From assembly GCF_022808855.1 (NCBI RefSeq), contig NZ_JAKZLF010000019.1:31289-95288 (forward strand): 64,000 nucleotides of DNA, written 5' to 3'. The position numbers and the translations under genes are program-made. This DNA is from Anaeromyxobacter soli. GTDB taxonomy: Bacteria; Myxococcota; Myxococcia; Myxococcales; Anaeromyxobacteraceae. Below are positions 1 through 8,885 of the stretch, piece by piece. The number at the start of each line of letters is the position of its first letter. Position 1 is the first letter of the stretch. The notes below the pieces were generated by a model. That model searched no databases. It was not told the origin of the DNA and saw only the letters and a list, made by a program, of their open reading frames with translations.

Positions 1-216
1 CGCCGCGGCGGCGAGCAGGAGGGTGCGCGCGGTGAAGAGCAGCACCTTGCGGATGCGCAGGCGCCGCTGCGTCTCGCGCCGGGCGCGGAGGATGAAGTCG
101 ATCGCCGGGAAGGGCGTCGGCCGCGGGCGGCGGCGGAAGAAGAGGTGGATCGCGAGCGGGATGGCCGCGGCGAGGAGGCCCCAGAGGAGCGCGGGGTTCA
201 GGAAGCCGATGCTCAT
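1..216 (-). CDS. BatA-like N-terminal double-TM protein (partial)
   Basis: Only the first 72 residues are in the window; the reading frame is open to base 1. It begins MSIGFLNPALLWGLLAAA, continues with a hydrophobic first helix, then a basic stretch (FFRRRPRP), a conserved PFPAIDFILRA-type segment, an arginine-rich linker and a second hydrophobic helix starting near residue 60. This is the layout of the aerotolerance-regulator (BatA) N-terminal domain, which usually precedes a periplasmic or von Willebrand-type region. The ATG at 214-216 overlaps the TGA of the DUF58 gene upstream (ATGA), so the two are translationally coupled. The C-terminal architecture cannot be seen. Family assignment is good; function is inferred from the MoxR/DUF58 context. 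Confidence 0.8.
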   Translation of the reverse strand, partial: MSIGFLNPALLWGLLAAAIPLAIHLFFRRRPRPTPFPAIDFILRARRETQRRLRIRKVLLFTARTLLLAAAA

Positions 217-1118
217 GCGGCGCTGCGCTCGCGGCGGGCGAGGAACGGGACGAGCACCTCGTCGAGCGGGCGGTCGGTGCGGCAGAGCGCGTAGTCCACG
301 TCGGCCTCGGCGGCGGTCCGCTTCGTCTCCTCGAGCCAGCGCCCGAGCACCTCGAGGTAACCCTTCCGCACGTCGCGACCGTGCGCCTCCACCTGGCGCG
401 CGTCCTCCATGGAGAGGAACAGGGTCGGATCGTCGAACGGGAACTCGAGCTCCGCGGGATCGAGCACGTGGAAGATCGTGACCTCGTGCTTGCGCCGGCC
501 GAGCTGGGCGAGCTTCTTCACGATGCGCTCGTCCGGGTCGAGCAGGTCCGAGAAGACCACGACCGAGGCGCGGCGCGGCGCGTTCTCGATGATCCAGTCC
601 ACGGCCGCGTCGAGCCGCGTCTCGCCCTGCGGCCTCGCAGCCTCGAGCGCCTCGACGACCGGCGTCAGGTGGCTCGCCGACGCGCGGGGGGGGATGGCGC
701 CCGCGACGTGGCCCTGCACGAGCACGAGCCCGGCCGCGTCCTGCTGCCGTACGAGCAGGTAGCCGAGGGACGCGGCGAGCGCGCTCGCGTACTCGAGCTT
801 CGAGAGCCGGTCCGGATCGCCGCGGTAGCCCATCGAGCCAGAGGCGTCCACGACGAGGTAGGCGCGGAGGTTCGTCTCCTGCTCGAAGCGCTTCACGTAG
901 TACTTGTCGAACTTCCCGTAGGCCTTCCAGTCGATGTGGCGGATCTCGTCGCCGGGGGCGTACTCCTTGTGCTCGGCGAACTCGACCGACTGGCCGTGGT
1001 GCGGCGACTTGTGGAGCCCGGAGAGCACGCCCTCCGTCACCGCGCGCACCCGGAGCTTCAGGGTGCCGAGCTTCGCGAGGACGGCGGGGTCGAGGAGGGG
1101 GCGCTTCGCGTCGGCCAT
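213..1118 (-). CDS. DUF58 domain protein (MoxR-associated)
   Basis: A 301-residue protein of the DUF58 family, normally encoded next to a MoxR ATPase and thought to be its client or partner in assembling membrane or secreted complexes. The signature block is at residues 53-65 (YAPGDEIRHIDWK) and is followed by a MIDAS-like DASGSMG at 91-97, typical of the von Willebrand-type fold in this family. No transmembrane segment is evident, so it is probably cytoplasmic or peripheral. It lies 7 bases downstream of moxR and overlaps the next gene by four bases, so all are probably one operon. The exact substrate is unknown. Confidence 0.88.
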   Translation of the reverse strand: MADAKRPLLDPAVLAKLGTLKLRVRAVTEGVLSGLHKSPHHGQSVEFAEHKEYAPGDEIRHIDWKAYGKFDKYYVKRFEQETNLRAYLVVDASGSMGYRGDPDRLSKLEYASALAASLGYLLVRQQDAAGLVLVQGHVAGAIPPRASASHLTPVVEALEAARPQGETRLDAAVDWIIENAPRRASVVVFSDLLDPDERIVKKLAQLGRRKHEVTIFHVLDPAELEFPFDDPTLFLSMEDARQVEAHGRDVRKGYLEVLGRWLEETKRTAAEADVDYALCRTDRPLDEVLVPFLARRERSAA

Positions 1119-1125
1119 CGCGCTG

Positions 1126-2154
1126 CTAGCCCTTCACCTTCTCGAGCAGCCGGCCCACGATCTCGGCGCTCGTCACGCCCTCGCTCTCGGCGCGGAAGTT
1201 CGCGATCACGCGGTGCACGAGGACGTTCCTCGCGAGCGCGCGCACGTCCTCCACGCTCGCCGCCATGCGGCCGTCGAGGATGGCGCGGCTCTTCGCGCCG
1301 AGCACGAGGTACTGGCTCGCGCGCGGGCCGGCGCCCCAGGAGACGTTCTCCTTCACGAAGTCGGGCGCGTCCGGCTCCTTGGGGCGCGTCGCGCGCACGA
1401 GATCCACCGCGTACTTGATGACGTGGTCGGCGGCGGGGACGCGCAGGACGAGGTCCTGCAGCTCGCGGATCTTGTGGGGCGAGAGGATGCGCTTGAGCGG
1501 TGGGCGCGACGCGATGGTGGTGGAGCGGACGATCTCCTGCTCCTCCTGCGCGGTGGGGTAGCTCACCGTCACGTAGAACATGAACCGGTCGAGCTGCGCC
1601 TCGGGGAGCGGGTAGGTGCCCTCCTGCTCGATGGGGTTCTGCGTGGCGAACACCAGGAACGGCAGGTCGAGCGGGTAGGTCTCGCCGCCCGCCGTCACGC
1701 GGTACTCCTGCATCGCCTGGAGCAGCGCGGCCTGGGTCTTCGGCGGCGTGCGGTTGATCTCGTCGGCGAGCAGGAGGTTCGCGAAGATCGGGCCGGCGAC
1801 GAAGCGGAAGGCGCGGCGCCCGGTGGTGTGGTCCTCCTCGAGCACGTCGGTGCCCGTGATGTCGGAGGGCATGAGGTCCGGCGTGAACTGGATGCGGTTG
1901 AAGGAGAGGTCGAGGACGTCGGCGACGGTGGAGATGAGGAGCGTCTTGGCGAGCCCCGGGACGCCGACGAACAGGCAGTGCCCGCGCGCGAAGAGCGCGA
2001 CGAGGAGCGAGTCCACGACCTCCTTCTGGCCGACGATGCGCTTCTCGATCTCGGTGAGGAGGAGCCGCCGCGCCTCGTGCAGCTCGCGGACGGCCTGGAG
2101 GTCGGCCTCGGGGTTGGGCGATGCGCTCGTGTCGAGGGTCGTGGTGGTGGACAT
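1126..2154 (-). CDS. MoxR family AAA+ ATPase
   Basis: A 342-residue AAA+ ATPase of the MoxR class, a chaperone-like ATPase that acts with von Willebrand-type partners such as the adjacent DUF58 protein. Walker A is GVPGLAKT at 64-71, Walker B LLLADEINR near 127-135, and a sensor-1 region with ATQNPIEQEGTYPLPEAQLD follows near 172. I chose the ATG at 2154 (MSTTTTLD) because an upstream in-frame ATG at 2202 would overlap the preceding peptidase gene and add a poor N-terminus. The gene lies 22 bases after the peptidase stop. Confidence 0.93.
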   Translation of the reverse strand: MSTTTTLDTSASPNPEADLQAVRELHEARRLLLTEIEKRIVGQKEVVDSLLVALFARGHCLFVGVPGLAKTLLISTVADVLDLSFNRIQFTPDLMPSDITGTDVLEEDHTTGRRAFRFVAGPIFANLLLADEINRTPPKTQAALLQAMQEYRVTAGGETYPLDLPFLVFATQNPIEQEGTYPLPEAQLDRFMFYVTVSYPTAQEEQEIVRSTTIASRPPLKRILSPHKIRELQDLVLRVPAADHVIKYAVDLVRATRPKEPDAPDFVKENVSWGAGPRASQYLVLGAKSRAILDGRMAASVEDVRALARNVLVHRVIANFRAESEGVTSAEIVGRLLEKVKG

Positions 2155-2176
2155 GGCCTGTTCCGCTCCGTGCCGG

Positions 2177-3787
2177 CTAGTGGTCCGCGAGTATCCGCGC
2201 AAAGCCCGCTTCCCGCGAGGCGCCGCCCGGGTCCCCGCTCGCCTCGAGCGCCTTGGCGAGGCCGGCGTGGATGTCCGGGTCGAACGGGTCCTGGCGGTTC
2301 GCGACGAGGAGGTGCTCCTTCGCGCCCGCGAAGTCCTTGCGGGCGAGCAGGATGCGGGCGAGCCGCACGTGGAGCGCGGCGTAGTCGGGGCTCCAGCCGA
2401 GCGCCTCGCGGAGCACCCGCTCGGCCTCGCCGTCCGCGCCGGACATCATCGCGGCGAGCGCGTACTGGTTCGAGAGGATGGGCACCCGGGCGCCCACCCG
2501 CTGCACGGCCTTGCCGTACTCGATGCGCGCGGCGGTCCACTTGCCGCGCGTGCGCATGATCTCGCCCAGCCGCGCGAAGCCGCGCGCGCGCTCGTCCGGG
2601 ATCTCCGCCCACTCGGCCCACTGGCCCGCCTGCTTCGGGTCGTCCTTGAAGCGGAGCTTGGCGAGCGCGTGCTCGCCGCCGCGCGGCAGCGCCCGGCTCC
2701 CCATGTGGCGGCGCCACTCGCCGAGGAAGCGCGGGAACGGCACGCCGAGGGCCTCCGACACCGCCGCCTCGGTCGGCTCGCCGCGCGCGAGCGCGTCGAG
2801 GACGCGCGGCAGCACCGGCGGGCCCCGCTGCTGCACGAGGTACTCGATGGCGAGGGCGACCTGGGCGTAGGCGAGCGCGGCGCGCTCCTGCGAGGGCAGC
2901 TTCGCGAGCGAGGGGTGCATCTCCTCGAAGGAGACGAGGTCGTTCTTCTGCACCGCCTCGCGCACGAGCGCGGCCGACACGGGCGAGATCGGCTCGCCCC
3001 CCCCGCGCCAGTCGTCCTCGAACCACTTCGCGAGCCCCTCCTGCAGCCAGATGGGCGCGCGGTTCCGCGACTTCAGCGTGAGGACGTGGTGCGTGTACTC
3101 GTGCGCCGCGGTGTCGAGCCAGTCGTAGCCCTTGAGGAGCGCCTTGGGCGAGAGGAGCATCAGCTTGTTGAACTTGCACACCGCCACCGTGCCGGAGGTG
3201 CGGATCTCCTGCTCGGTGAGCGTCGAGACCTTGGCGAGCTCCTTCACGTCGTTCACGATCTCGACCGTCAGCCGCGCGTCCGGCGTGAAGGCGAGGCTCT
3301 TCGCGAGCGCGGCGCGCTGCCGCTCGAGCGCGTCCACGAGGTACGGCACGAGCACCTCGTCCTTGCCCTTCGGATACGCGACGACGAAGTGCTCGCTCTC
3401 GAAGTGGGCGTCGTCCTTCGTGACCTCGAGCGCGGCCTTCGCGAGGGCGAGGTAGCCGGCGGGATCGCCGAGCCCGGACGACTCGACGAGCGGCACCGCC
3501 TCCGCGTAGCGCTGCTCGTAGAAGCGCAGGAGCCCGGCGGCGAGGCGGACCGCCGGCTCGTCGGGGCTCGCCGCGAAGAGCGGCTCGATCACGGCGCGGG
3601 CGCTCGCGACGTCCTCGTCGGCGAGCGTGCGCAGCGCGCCGGAGATCCGCTCCGGGAGCGCGAGCTTCGGGCGCGGGGGGCGCGCGGGCGAGGCGTGGGG
3701 GGTGACGTTCTTCGCGGGCGGCGCCGCGGAGGCGGGGGCCGAGCCGGCGACGAGCGCCGCGACGAGGGCGAGCGCGAGGGCCCTCAC
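2177..3787 (-). CDS. Secreted zinc metallopeptidase (peptidase MA-like) with TPRs
   Basis: A 536-residue protein with a cleavable-looking signal peptide (hydrophobic residues 3-20, then ASAA). A zinc-peptidase HEYTH motif is at 229-233, followed by a candidate third ligand in WLQEGLAKWFE (Glu250), the arrangement of gluzincins of the peptidase MA-like group. The last about 150 residues look like tetratricopeptide repeats. The GTG start at 3787 overlaps the TGA of the DUF4175 gene (GTGA), so I trimmed the frame, which stays open far upstream in the shadow of that gene. It probably acts in the periplasm; its substrate is unknown. Position between DUF4175 and MoxR suggests a cell-envelope role. 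Confidence 0.85.
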   Translation of the reverse strand: MRALALALVAALVAGSAPASAAPPAKNVTPHASPARPPRPKLALPERISGALRTLADEDVASARAVIEPLFAASPDEPAVRLAAGLLRFYEQRYAEAVPLVESSGLGDPAGYLALAKAALEVTKDDAHFESEHFVVAYPKGKDEVLVPYLVDALERQRAALAKSLAFTPDARLTVEIVNDVKELAKVSTLTEQEIRTSGTVAVCKFNKLMLLSPKALLKGYDWLDTAAHEYTHHVLTLKSRNRAPIWLQEGLAKWFEDDWRGGGEPISPVSAALVREAVQKNDLVSFEEMHPSLAKLPSQERAALAYAQVALAIEYLVQQRGPPVLPRVLDALARGEPTEAAVSEALGVPFPRFLGEWRRHMGSRALPRGGEHALAKLRFKDDPKQAGQWAEWAEIPDERARGFARLGEIMRTRGKWTAARIEYGKAVQRVGARVPILSNQYALAAMMSGADGEAERVLREALGWSPDYAALHVRLARILLARKDFAGAKEHLLVANRQDPFDPDIHAGLAKALEASGDPGGASREAGFARILADH

Positions 3788-6700
3788 TTGACGAGCTCCT
3801 CGTAGTAGCGCTGCACCTCGCCCTTGTAGCGCTCCGGGGCGCCCTGCCTCATCGCGTCGAGCAGGTCCTTGCGGAACTCCTCCGGCACCTTGTAGGCCTC
3901 CGCGCCCGGGATCTTCACCTTCTCCCGCGACGCCTCGCGGCCGTCGCCCGACTCCTCGCCGCCGCCCTGCTCGCCGCCGAACGGGAACGGGAAGCCCATC
4001 CCGCCCCCGCCGCCCTGGCCCTGGCGCTTCGCGGCCTCCTCGAGCCCCTTCTGGAAGCGCGCGAGCGCGTCGAGCGCGAGCGCCTGCTCGCCGTGGCCGC
4101 GCTGCGGGTTGCGGTTGCCGAGCTCCGCGGCGGCCTCGCCCATGTGGCCGCGCGACTCGCCGAGCTGCGCCTGCGCCTCCTGCGGGAAGATCGGCGCCTG
4201 CTGCATGAGCTCCCCGAGCTTCTGCTGGAGGCCCTGCGCCTTCTGCTCGAGCGCGCCCTGCTTCTTCGCGAGCTCGCCGAGCCGCTTCTGCGCCTCGGGC
4301 GGCAGGACCGAGCGCGGATCGGGGAACATCTTCGAGAGGGCGTCGCGGATCTCGCGCGCCTTCGGCACCGCCGCGTCCACCGCGCGGTGCGCGTCGGCGA
4401 TGGACTCGCGGGGCGTGCCGAGCGCCGGCTGCCGCGACAGCTCGGCGTCCTCCTCGAGGTAGCGCGAGAGCCGCTCCACCGACGGCGCCGCGCGCTGCGC
4501 GGTCTCCCAGGCGGCCCCCATCTCCTTCATGCCGAGCGCGCGCTCGAGATCGGAGAGCGCCTCGCGCGACTGCTCGTACTCCATCTCCGAGCGGTAGGAG
4601 ATCCCCGGCGCCGCGCGCTCCACGTCCTTGCGCGCCTCGCCGGCGAGCTCCGCGAGGCGCTTCACCTCCTGCTCGGAGGCCTTCACCCGCTCCTGCAGCT
4701 TCTTGCGGTACTCCGCGCGGACCTGGTCCGTCTCGCCGGCGGTGGCCTCCTGCTCGGCCTTCACCTTCTCGAGCTGCTCCTTGAAGGCGAGCATCTCCTT
4801 CATGAGCGCCTGGGCCTTCTCGTCCGGCCGCCCCGCGGTGCGCTGGAGCCCGGCGAGCATCTGGTCCATGGAGGAGGCCATCGCGTCGAGCGCCTTCATC
4901 GCCGCCTCGACGTCGCCCTTCGAGAGCAGCTTCTCCACCTCGTCGAGCCCGCCCACGAGGTCCTTCGAGCGCGCGAGCTCGGCGAGCGCCTCGGCGTTCA
5001 TGTGCTCGTCGTTGAAGCCCTTCGAGAGCTCGGCCATCTGCGCGAGCAGATCCTTCACGCGCTCCTTCATCCGGCCGATCTCGGCGAGCAGCTCCTTCTT
5101 CGCCGCCTCGCTCGGCGAAGCGCGGTACCTCTCCATGAGCGAGGCGAGCTCGCGGCGGCGGCTCGCGAGGTCCTTCGCGAGCCGGACGAGGTCCTCGGCG
5201 CGGCGCTTGTCGAGGAGCTGCTCGAGGTAGAGGGCGCCCTTCTCCAGCTCCTGATCGAGCAGCCCGTCGAGCGCGGCCATGCCGCGGAGGAGCGAGGCGT
5301 CGGGGCGGATGCGCACGCGGATCGCCTGCGCGACCGAGCCGCGCGGGCCGGCGACGCGCCCCGCGGCGGAGCGGATCGCCCCCGCGACGTTCGTGAGCGC
5401 GTCGGCGACCTCCCGCGGGCCGGCGCGGTCGCGGCGGATCTCGCGCGCCGCGTCGCTCATCCGCTCGTGCAGGTGGCGCGTGCGGACGTCGAGCGCCTGC
5501 ACCGGCGCGAGCCGCTCCGCGGTCGTCACCGGCCCGGCCGCGAGCGTCTCCAGCCGGTCGCCCAGGACCCCCACGAGCTCCTCGAACAAGGCGCGCGCGT
5601 TCTCGAGCACCTGCCGGCGGTGCTCGGCCTCGGAGTAGATCTTGAGCGTGTGCGTCTCGGTGCGGGTCTTCTTCGGGCCGGAGACCGTGTCCGTGTCGAG
5701 CGCCTCGAGCCAGTAGTCGAGCCGCTCCCCCTCGCCGAGCTTCTCCGCGACGAGGTCGAGCTCGTACACGCCGCCGTCGCGGCGCAGCCCCTGCTGCCGG
5801 CGCAGCACCCGCCGCTCCTCCGCGCCGCCCGCGCGCTTCAGGACGAGCGCGGCCTCGGAGAGCCCCACGTCGTCCTCGGCCTGCCACTCGATCGCCACGC
5901 GCGCGTTCGCGTCCACCTCCAGCTCGCGCTCCGGCGCGGTGATGCGCACCTCCGGGAACGCGTCCGGCTCCACGACGATCGGGATGGGCGGCCCCTCGGC
6001 GACGACCGCCTTCCCGTCGAGGTAGCGGAAGCGATAGCTTCCGCCGTCGGTCACGAGCAGCCGGCCGCGCAGGTCGCGCTTGCCGCCGACGGACAGGGCG
6101 AAGCGCTTCACCGGCGCTGCCCCCGGCTCCGCTCGTGGCTCGCCTGGCTCGCCGCGAGCGGGCTCTTTCGCGCCACCTCGGGGTTGCCCCTCCTCACCGG
6201 CGCTGACGCCGGCCCGCTGCGCACCCTCGGCAGGGCCCCGAGCGGCGGGGTCGAGGTCGAACGCGATGACGAGCTCGGCCTGCTTCACGTCGCGGTCGGC
6301 GCGCGTCTCGAGCGTGACCTCGGTACCCTTCGGCGCGCGGATCTCGCCCCCGGTGCCGGAGAGCGTGCGCGGCTCGCGCTTCATGTACGCGGGGTACTTG
6401 AAGGTGAGCTGGATATCGCCCGTGATCGGGTCGGCGGCGGGGGCGGGCGTGCCGGGCGGATCGCCGAGCAGCACGCGGCCGTAGGCGTGCGCGAGGGGGC
6501 TGCCGCCGAGGAGGAAGGCGGCCGCGTGGGCGGCGAGCGCCAGGACGAGCGTGAGCCCTCCCCGCCGCGCCCAGAGATCCGGCACGGCGCGCGCGAGGTC
6601 CACCTCCTGCGCCGCCTCCGCGGTCCGCGCGAGGTGGGCGTCCACGAGCGCGACCGAGTAACGCCCGCTCGCCTGGATGGCCTCGCGCTCGCGCGCGAGC

Positions 6701-7020
6701 TCGACCGAGGACAGGAGGTCGGAGCGGAGCGCCGGCGCGTCGCGCGCGACGGTGCGGGCGGCGGCCTCGGCGCTCCAGGCGGTGCGGAGGAGCGCGCGGA
6801 TCGCGAGCGCGGCGGCGGCGACGATCACCGTGGCCGCCGCGGCGAGCGTCAGGGATCGCACGCCGATGCGGGCGCCGAGGTAGAGCGCCACCGCCCCCGC
6901 GAGCAGCACGGCGAGCCCGGCCGCGAGCCCGAAGCCGAGCGCGGCGAGCAGGACGACGCGGAGCTGTCGGCGCCGCGCCCCGTCGAGGACGCGCGCGATG
7001 TCACCGTACGCGACGGTCAT
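3784..7020 (-). CDS. DUF4175-family membrane protein
   Basis: A 1078-residue protein with two hydrophobic segments near the N-terminus (about 22-73) and one near 155-172, then a large soluble part. An Ig-like stretch (YPAYMKREP and the IEWQAEDDVGLSEA region) precedes long glutamate/lysine/arginine/alanine coiled coils. The C-terminal part contains a glycine/glutamine-rich low-complexity run. This matches the DUF4175 family, commonly next to MoxR/DUF58 in delta-proteobacteria. The function is unknown. Around residues 280-305 there is a Pro/Gly/Glu-rich insert that coincides with a palindromic DNA repeat (6129-6161). It is the first gene of the minus-strand operon that runs to the window edge. 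Confidence 0.82.
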   Translation of the reverse strand: MTVAYGDIARVLDGARRRQLRVVLLAALGFGLAAGLAVLLAGAVALYLGARIGVRSLTLAAAATVIVAAAALAIRALLRTAWSAEAAARTVARDAPALRSDLLSSVELAREREAIQASGRYSVALVDAHLARTAEAAQEVDLARAVPDLWARRGGLTLVLALAAHAAAFLLGGSPLAHAYGRVLLGDPPGTPAPAADPITGDIQLTFKYPAYMKREPRTLSGTGGEIRAPKGTEVTLETRADRDVKQAELVIAFDLDPAARGPAEGAQRAGVSAGEEGQPRGGAKEPARGEPGEPRAEPGAAPVKRFALSVGGKRDLRGRLLVTDGGSYRFRYLDGKAVVAEGPPIPIVVEPDAFPEVRITAPERELEVDANARVAIEWQAEDDVGLSEAALVLKRAGGAEERRVLRRQQGLRRDGGVYELDLVAEKLGEGERLDYWLEALDTDTVSGPKKTRTETHTLKIYSEAEHRRQVLENARALFEELVGVLGDRLETLAAGPVTTAERLAPVQALDVRTRHLHERMSDAAREIRRDRAGPREVADALTNVAGAIRSAAGRVAGPRGSVAQAIRVRIRPDASLLRGMAALDGLLDQELEKGALYLEQLLDKRRAEDLVRLAKDLASRRRELASLMERYRASPSEAAKKELLAEIGRMKERVKDLLAQMAELSKGFNDEHMNAEALAELARSKDLVGGLDEVEKLLSKGDVEAAMKALDAMASSMDQMLAGLQRTAGRPDEKAQALMKEMLAFKEQLEKVKAEQEATAGETDQVRAEYRKKLQERVKASEQEVKRLAELAGEARKDVERAAPGISYRSEMEYEQSREALSDLERALGMKEMGAAWETAQRAAPSVERLSRYLEEDAELSRQPALGTPRESIADAHRAVDAAVPKAREIRDALSKMFPDPRSVLPPEAQKRLGELAKKQGALEQKAQGLQQKLGELMQQAPIFPQEAQAQLGESRGHMGEAAAELGNRNPQRGHGEQALALDALARFQKGLEEAAKRQGQGGGGGMGFPFPFGGEQGGGEESGDGREASREKVKIPGAEAYKVPEEFRKDLLDAMRQGAPERYKGEVQRYYEELVK
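6129..6161. repeat. CCGCTCG-armed palindrome inside DUF4175 gene
   Basis: Perfect 7-bp arms ccgctcg (6129-6135) and cgagcgg (6155-6161) flank a core at 6139-6151 (ctcgcctggctcg). That core matches the core of the copy at 8309-8338 at 9 of 13 positions. It falls in a low-complexity Pro/Gly/Glu-rich stretch of the encoded protein, which suggests insertion into the gene without breaking the frame. Confidence 0.6.
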
Positions 7021-7118
7021 CGGCCCTTTCGTAGAGAAGCCCCCGCCCTCGGCCCGGCGGGTTCAGGGAGGATAACGCGGGGAGGTCCGGGGTGCCCCCG
7101 CGGTGTTACGCACGGGGC

Positions 7119-7135
7119 AGGTGTGCGGCGCACCT
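7119..7135. promoter_or_regulatory. Near-perfect palindrome in divergent promoter region
   Basis: aggtgtgcggcgcacct is a 17-bp dyad with one G-T mismatch, lying between the divergent DUF4175 operon (start 7020) and the ECF sigma gene (start 7214). It could be an operator. GC-rich palindromes arise easily by chance here, so confidence is low. The 193-bp intergenic region shows no convincing -35/-10 pair; a TAGTTT at 7163-7168 is a possible -10 for the sigma gene. Confidence 0.3.
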
Positions 7136-7213
7136 CTCTGGGAGCGCGCCGTCCAGGGTGTGCTAGTTTTCGCCCTCCGCTTGAATTTACACCCCGGAGC
7201 AGCCGTCCGACCG

Positions 7214-7825
7214 ATGGAAGCTGACGACCTCGCGCTGGTCTCGAAGGCCCAGGCAGGCGATCCCGCCGCCTTTCGCGCGCTCGTCGTCCGCTACCAGAGG
7301 AAGGTCTACGCCGTGGCGCTCGGCATCGTGAAAGACTCGGACCTCGCCTGGGACGTCGCCCAGGAGGCGTTCGTGCGGGTCCACGGGCACCTGGGCGCGT
7401 TCGAGGGCAAGTCCTCGTTCTCGACCTGGCTCTTCCGCATCGCGACGCACCTGTCCATCGACGCCGTCCGGCGCGAGCGCGTCTCGCAGAAGGAGGACGT
7501 GGACGAGGTGCGCGAGAGCGACCTGACCGGCGGCGGCGAGGGCATCCTCGCGACGACGCTCGGGGACGATCCCGCCGAGAACGTGCTCCGCCGCGAGATG
7601 GCGGAGAAGATCCAGGACGCCCTCGCGACCCTGCCCGAGAAGCACCGGACCATCCTCGTGCTGCGCGAGGTGGAGGGGCTCTCCTACGAGGAGCTCGCCG
7701 AGCGGCTGGGGATCCACAAGGGCACGGTGATGAGCCGGCTCTTCCATGCGCGGAAGAAGATGCAGACCGCGCTGCGCGGCTACGCGGAGCGCAGCGCAGG
7801 GGACGACGAGGAGTCGGCGCCATGA
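7214..7825 (+). CDS. ECF-type RNA polymerase sigma factor
   Basis: A 203-residue sigma-70 family factor of the extracytoplasmic-function type. Region 2 spans about 18-90 (YQRKVYAVALGIV, then DLAWDVAQEAFVRV and FSTWLFRIATHLSIDAVRR). Region 4 spans about 135-190 (LPEKHRTILVLREVEGLSYE, then GTVMSRLFHARKKM). Regions 1 and 3 are absent, as usual. I chose ATG 7214 (MEADDLALV) over the upstream in-frame ATG at 7103, whose extension is not sigma-like. The gene overlaps the anti-sigma gene by four bases (ATGA), the classic arrangement for coupled synthesis. The regulon is unknown. Confidence 0.95.
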   Translation: MEADDLALVSKAQAGDPAAFRALVVRYQRKVYAVALGIVKDSDLAWDVAQEAFVRVHGHLGAFEGKSSFSTWLFRIATHLSIDAVRRERVSQKEDVDEVRESDLTGGGEGILATTLGDDPAENVLRREMAEKIQDALATLPEKHRTILVLREVEGLSYEELAERLGIHKGTVMSRLFHARKKMQTALRGYAERSAGDDEESAP

Positions 7826-8298
7826 AGGACTGCGTCCGCTACGCCCCGATGCTCGGCGCGCGCCCGGGAGAGCTCACGGACGAGGAGCGGCGCGCGCTCG
7901 ACCTCCACCTCCAGGGCTGCGCCGGCTGCAGCGCCACCGCGGCGGAGCTGGCCGCGCTCGACGGCCTCGTGGGCGAGTCGCTCCTCGCCCGCGCGAACGC
8001 CCGGGACTTCGCGCCGTTCGTGGACCAGGTGATGGCGCGGGTGGGCGCCGCGCCGGGGCTCGCGCCCGCGCGCGGCCGGCGTGGCTTCCTCGGGTGGTTC
8101 CGGGCGCACCCGCGGGCGGCGCTCGCCTCGCTCGTGCCGGTTCTGGCGGCGGTCGCGCTCGTCGTGTACGTTCGCCTCGAAGGCGGCCAGCTCGGCCAGG
8201 TGGCCTCCCTCGAGCTCTCGACCGAGGGCGAGGTGACGATGGTGCTGCAGACGTCGGACGGCCCGGTGGTGCTGCTCGACGACGGGGAGCACTCGTGA
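7822..8298 (+). CDS. Zinc-finger anti-sigma factor, membrane anchored
   Basis: A 158-residue protein with a ZAS-type motif HLQGCAGC (His29, Cys33, Cys36), the usual anti-sigma zinc site. A single transmembrane helix follows at about 99-117 and a short presumably periplasmic tail of about 40 residues. It would hold the adjacent ECF factor inactive at the inner membrane until an envelope signal. The small tail argues for a modest sensor domain or release by proteolysis. The start ATG overlaps the sigma stop codon. Confidence 0.92.
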   Translation: MKDCVRYAPMLGARPGELTDEERRALDLHLQGCAGCSATAAELAALDGLVGESLLARANARDFAPFVDQVMARVGAAPGLAPARGRRGFLGWFRAHPRAALASLVPVLAAVALVVYVRLEGGQLGQVASLELSTEGEVTMVLQTSDGPVVLLDDGEHS

Positions 8299-8308
8299 CT
8301 CGATGCCG

Positions 8309-8338
8309 CCGCTCGTGCTTCGACAGGCTCACGAGCGG
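8309..8338. repeat. CCGCTCGTG-armed palindrome, TTCGACAGGCTC-type core
   Basis: Perfect 9-bp arms ccgctcgtg (8309-8317) and cacgagcgg (8330-8338) surround a 12-base loop cttcgacaggct. It lies between the anti-sigma stop codon and the start of the next gene, so it would form a strong hairpin in the operon mRNA. Core and arms are shared with the elements at 6129-6161 and 12443-12473. Confidence 0.7.
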
Positions 8339-8362
8339 GCCTGCGAAGCTTCAGGAGACCCG

Positions 8363-8803
8363 GTGACCCGCACGCTCTTCGCCGCGACCCTCGGCGCCCT
8401 CCTCGCGATCGGCGCCGCCCTGCCCACGGCCGCCCACGCCGAAGTGCCGGTCAGGGTTCGCGTCATCAAGGGCTCGCGGCAGGGACCGGCCAAGGTCGAT
8501 CCCCGCCTCGAGGACCTGCGCCGCCAGCTCTCGCCGCTCGCCTACGTCCGCTGGGATCAGGTGAGCGAGCACCGGATGGAGCTCGACCGCGGCCGGACGC
8601 AGTTCGTCGAGCTGCCGGGCGGCGAGACCGCCGCGCTCACGCTGCAGGAGCGGCACGGCGACACGGTGACGTTCGAGGTGGCGCTCACCTCGCGGAACAC
8701 CCAGTCCCGCCTGACCGTGCAGAAGGGCCAGCGCATCGTGCACCAGGTCACCGGCGAGAAGAAGGGCGAGGCCCTCTTCCTCACCGTGAATGCCTGGCCG
8801 TAG
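8363..8803 (+). CDS. Small secreted protein of unknown function
   Basis: A 146-residue protein with a clear signal peptide (hydrophobic 4-21, ending AHAE) and a mature part of about 120 residues rich in beta-prone sequence (ETAALTLQERHGDTVTFEV). I do not recognise the family. I chose the GTG at 8363 because AGGAGA lies at 8353-8358 at good spacing. An in-frame ATG at 8303 would place translation through the palindrome and give an implausible N-terminus. As third gene of the sigma/anti-sigma operon it may be a target of, or ligand for, that system. Confidence 0.72.
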   Translation: MTRTLFAATLGALLAIGAALPTAAHAEVPVRVRVIKGSRQGPAKVDPRLEDLRRQLSPLAYVRWDQVSEHRMELDRGRTQFVELPGGETAALTLQERHGDTVTFEVALTSRNTQSRLTVQKGQRIVHQVTGEKKGEALFLTVNAWP

Positions 8804-8885
8804 GGGGGGGGTCGGGCCTTGAGCCACCTGGCTCGAGCGTCATGACGACCGCGTACGAGCTCCAATCGGCACGGCGCGGGCGCGA

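Noticed and set aside
2177..5887. Single 1236-residue reading for the peptidase frame
   Set aside because: The N-terminal 700 residues are an out-of-frame shadow of the DUF4175 gene. The real start is the GTG at 3787 with a signal peptide.
4093..7224. Very long open frame on the plus strand opposite the DUF4175 gene
   Set aside because: Its translation is arginine/leucine-rich with no domain and is explained by high GC content on the non-coding strand. Similar shadows occur opposite most genes here.
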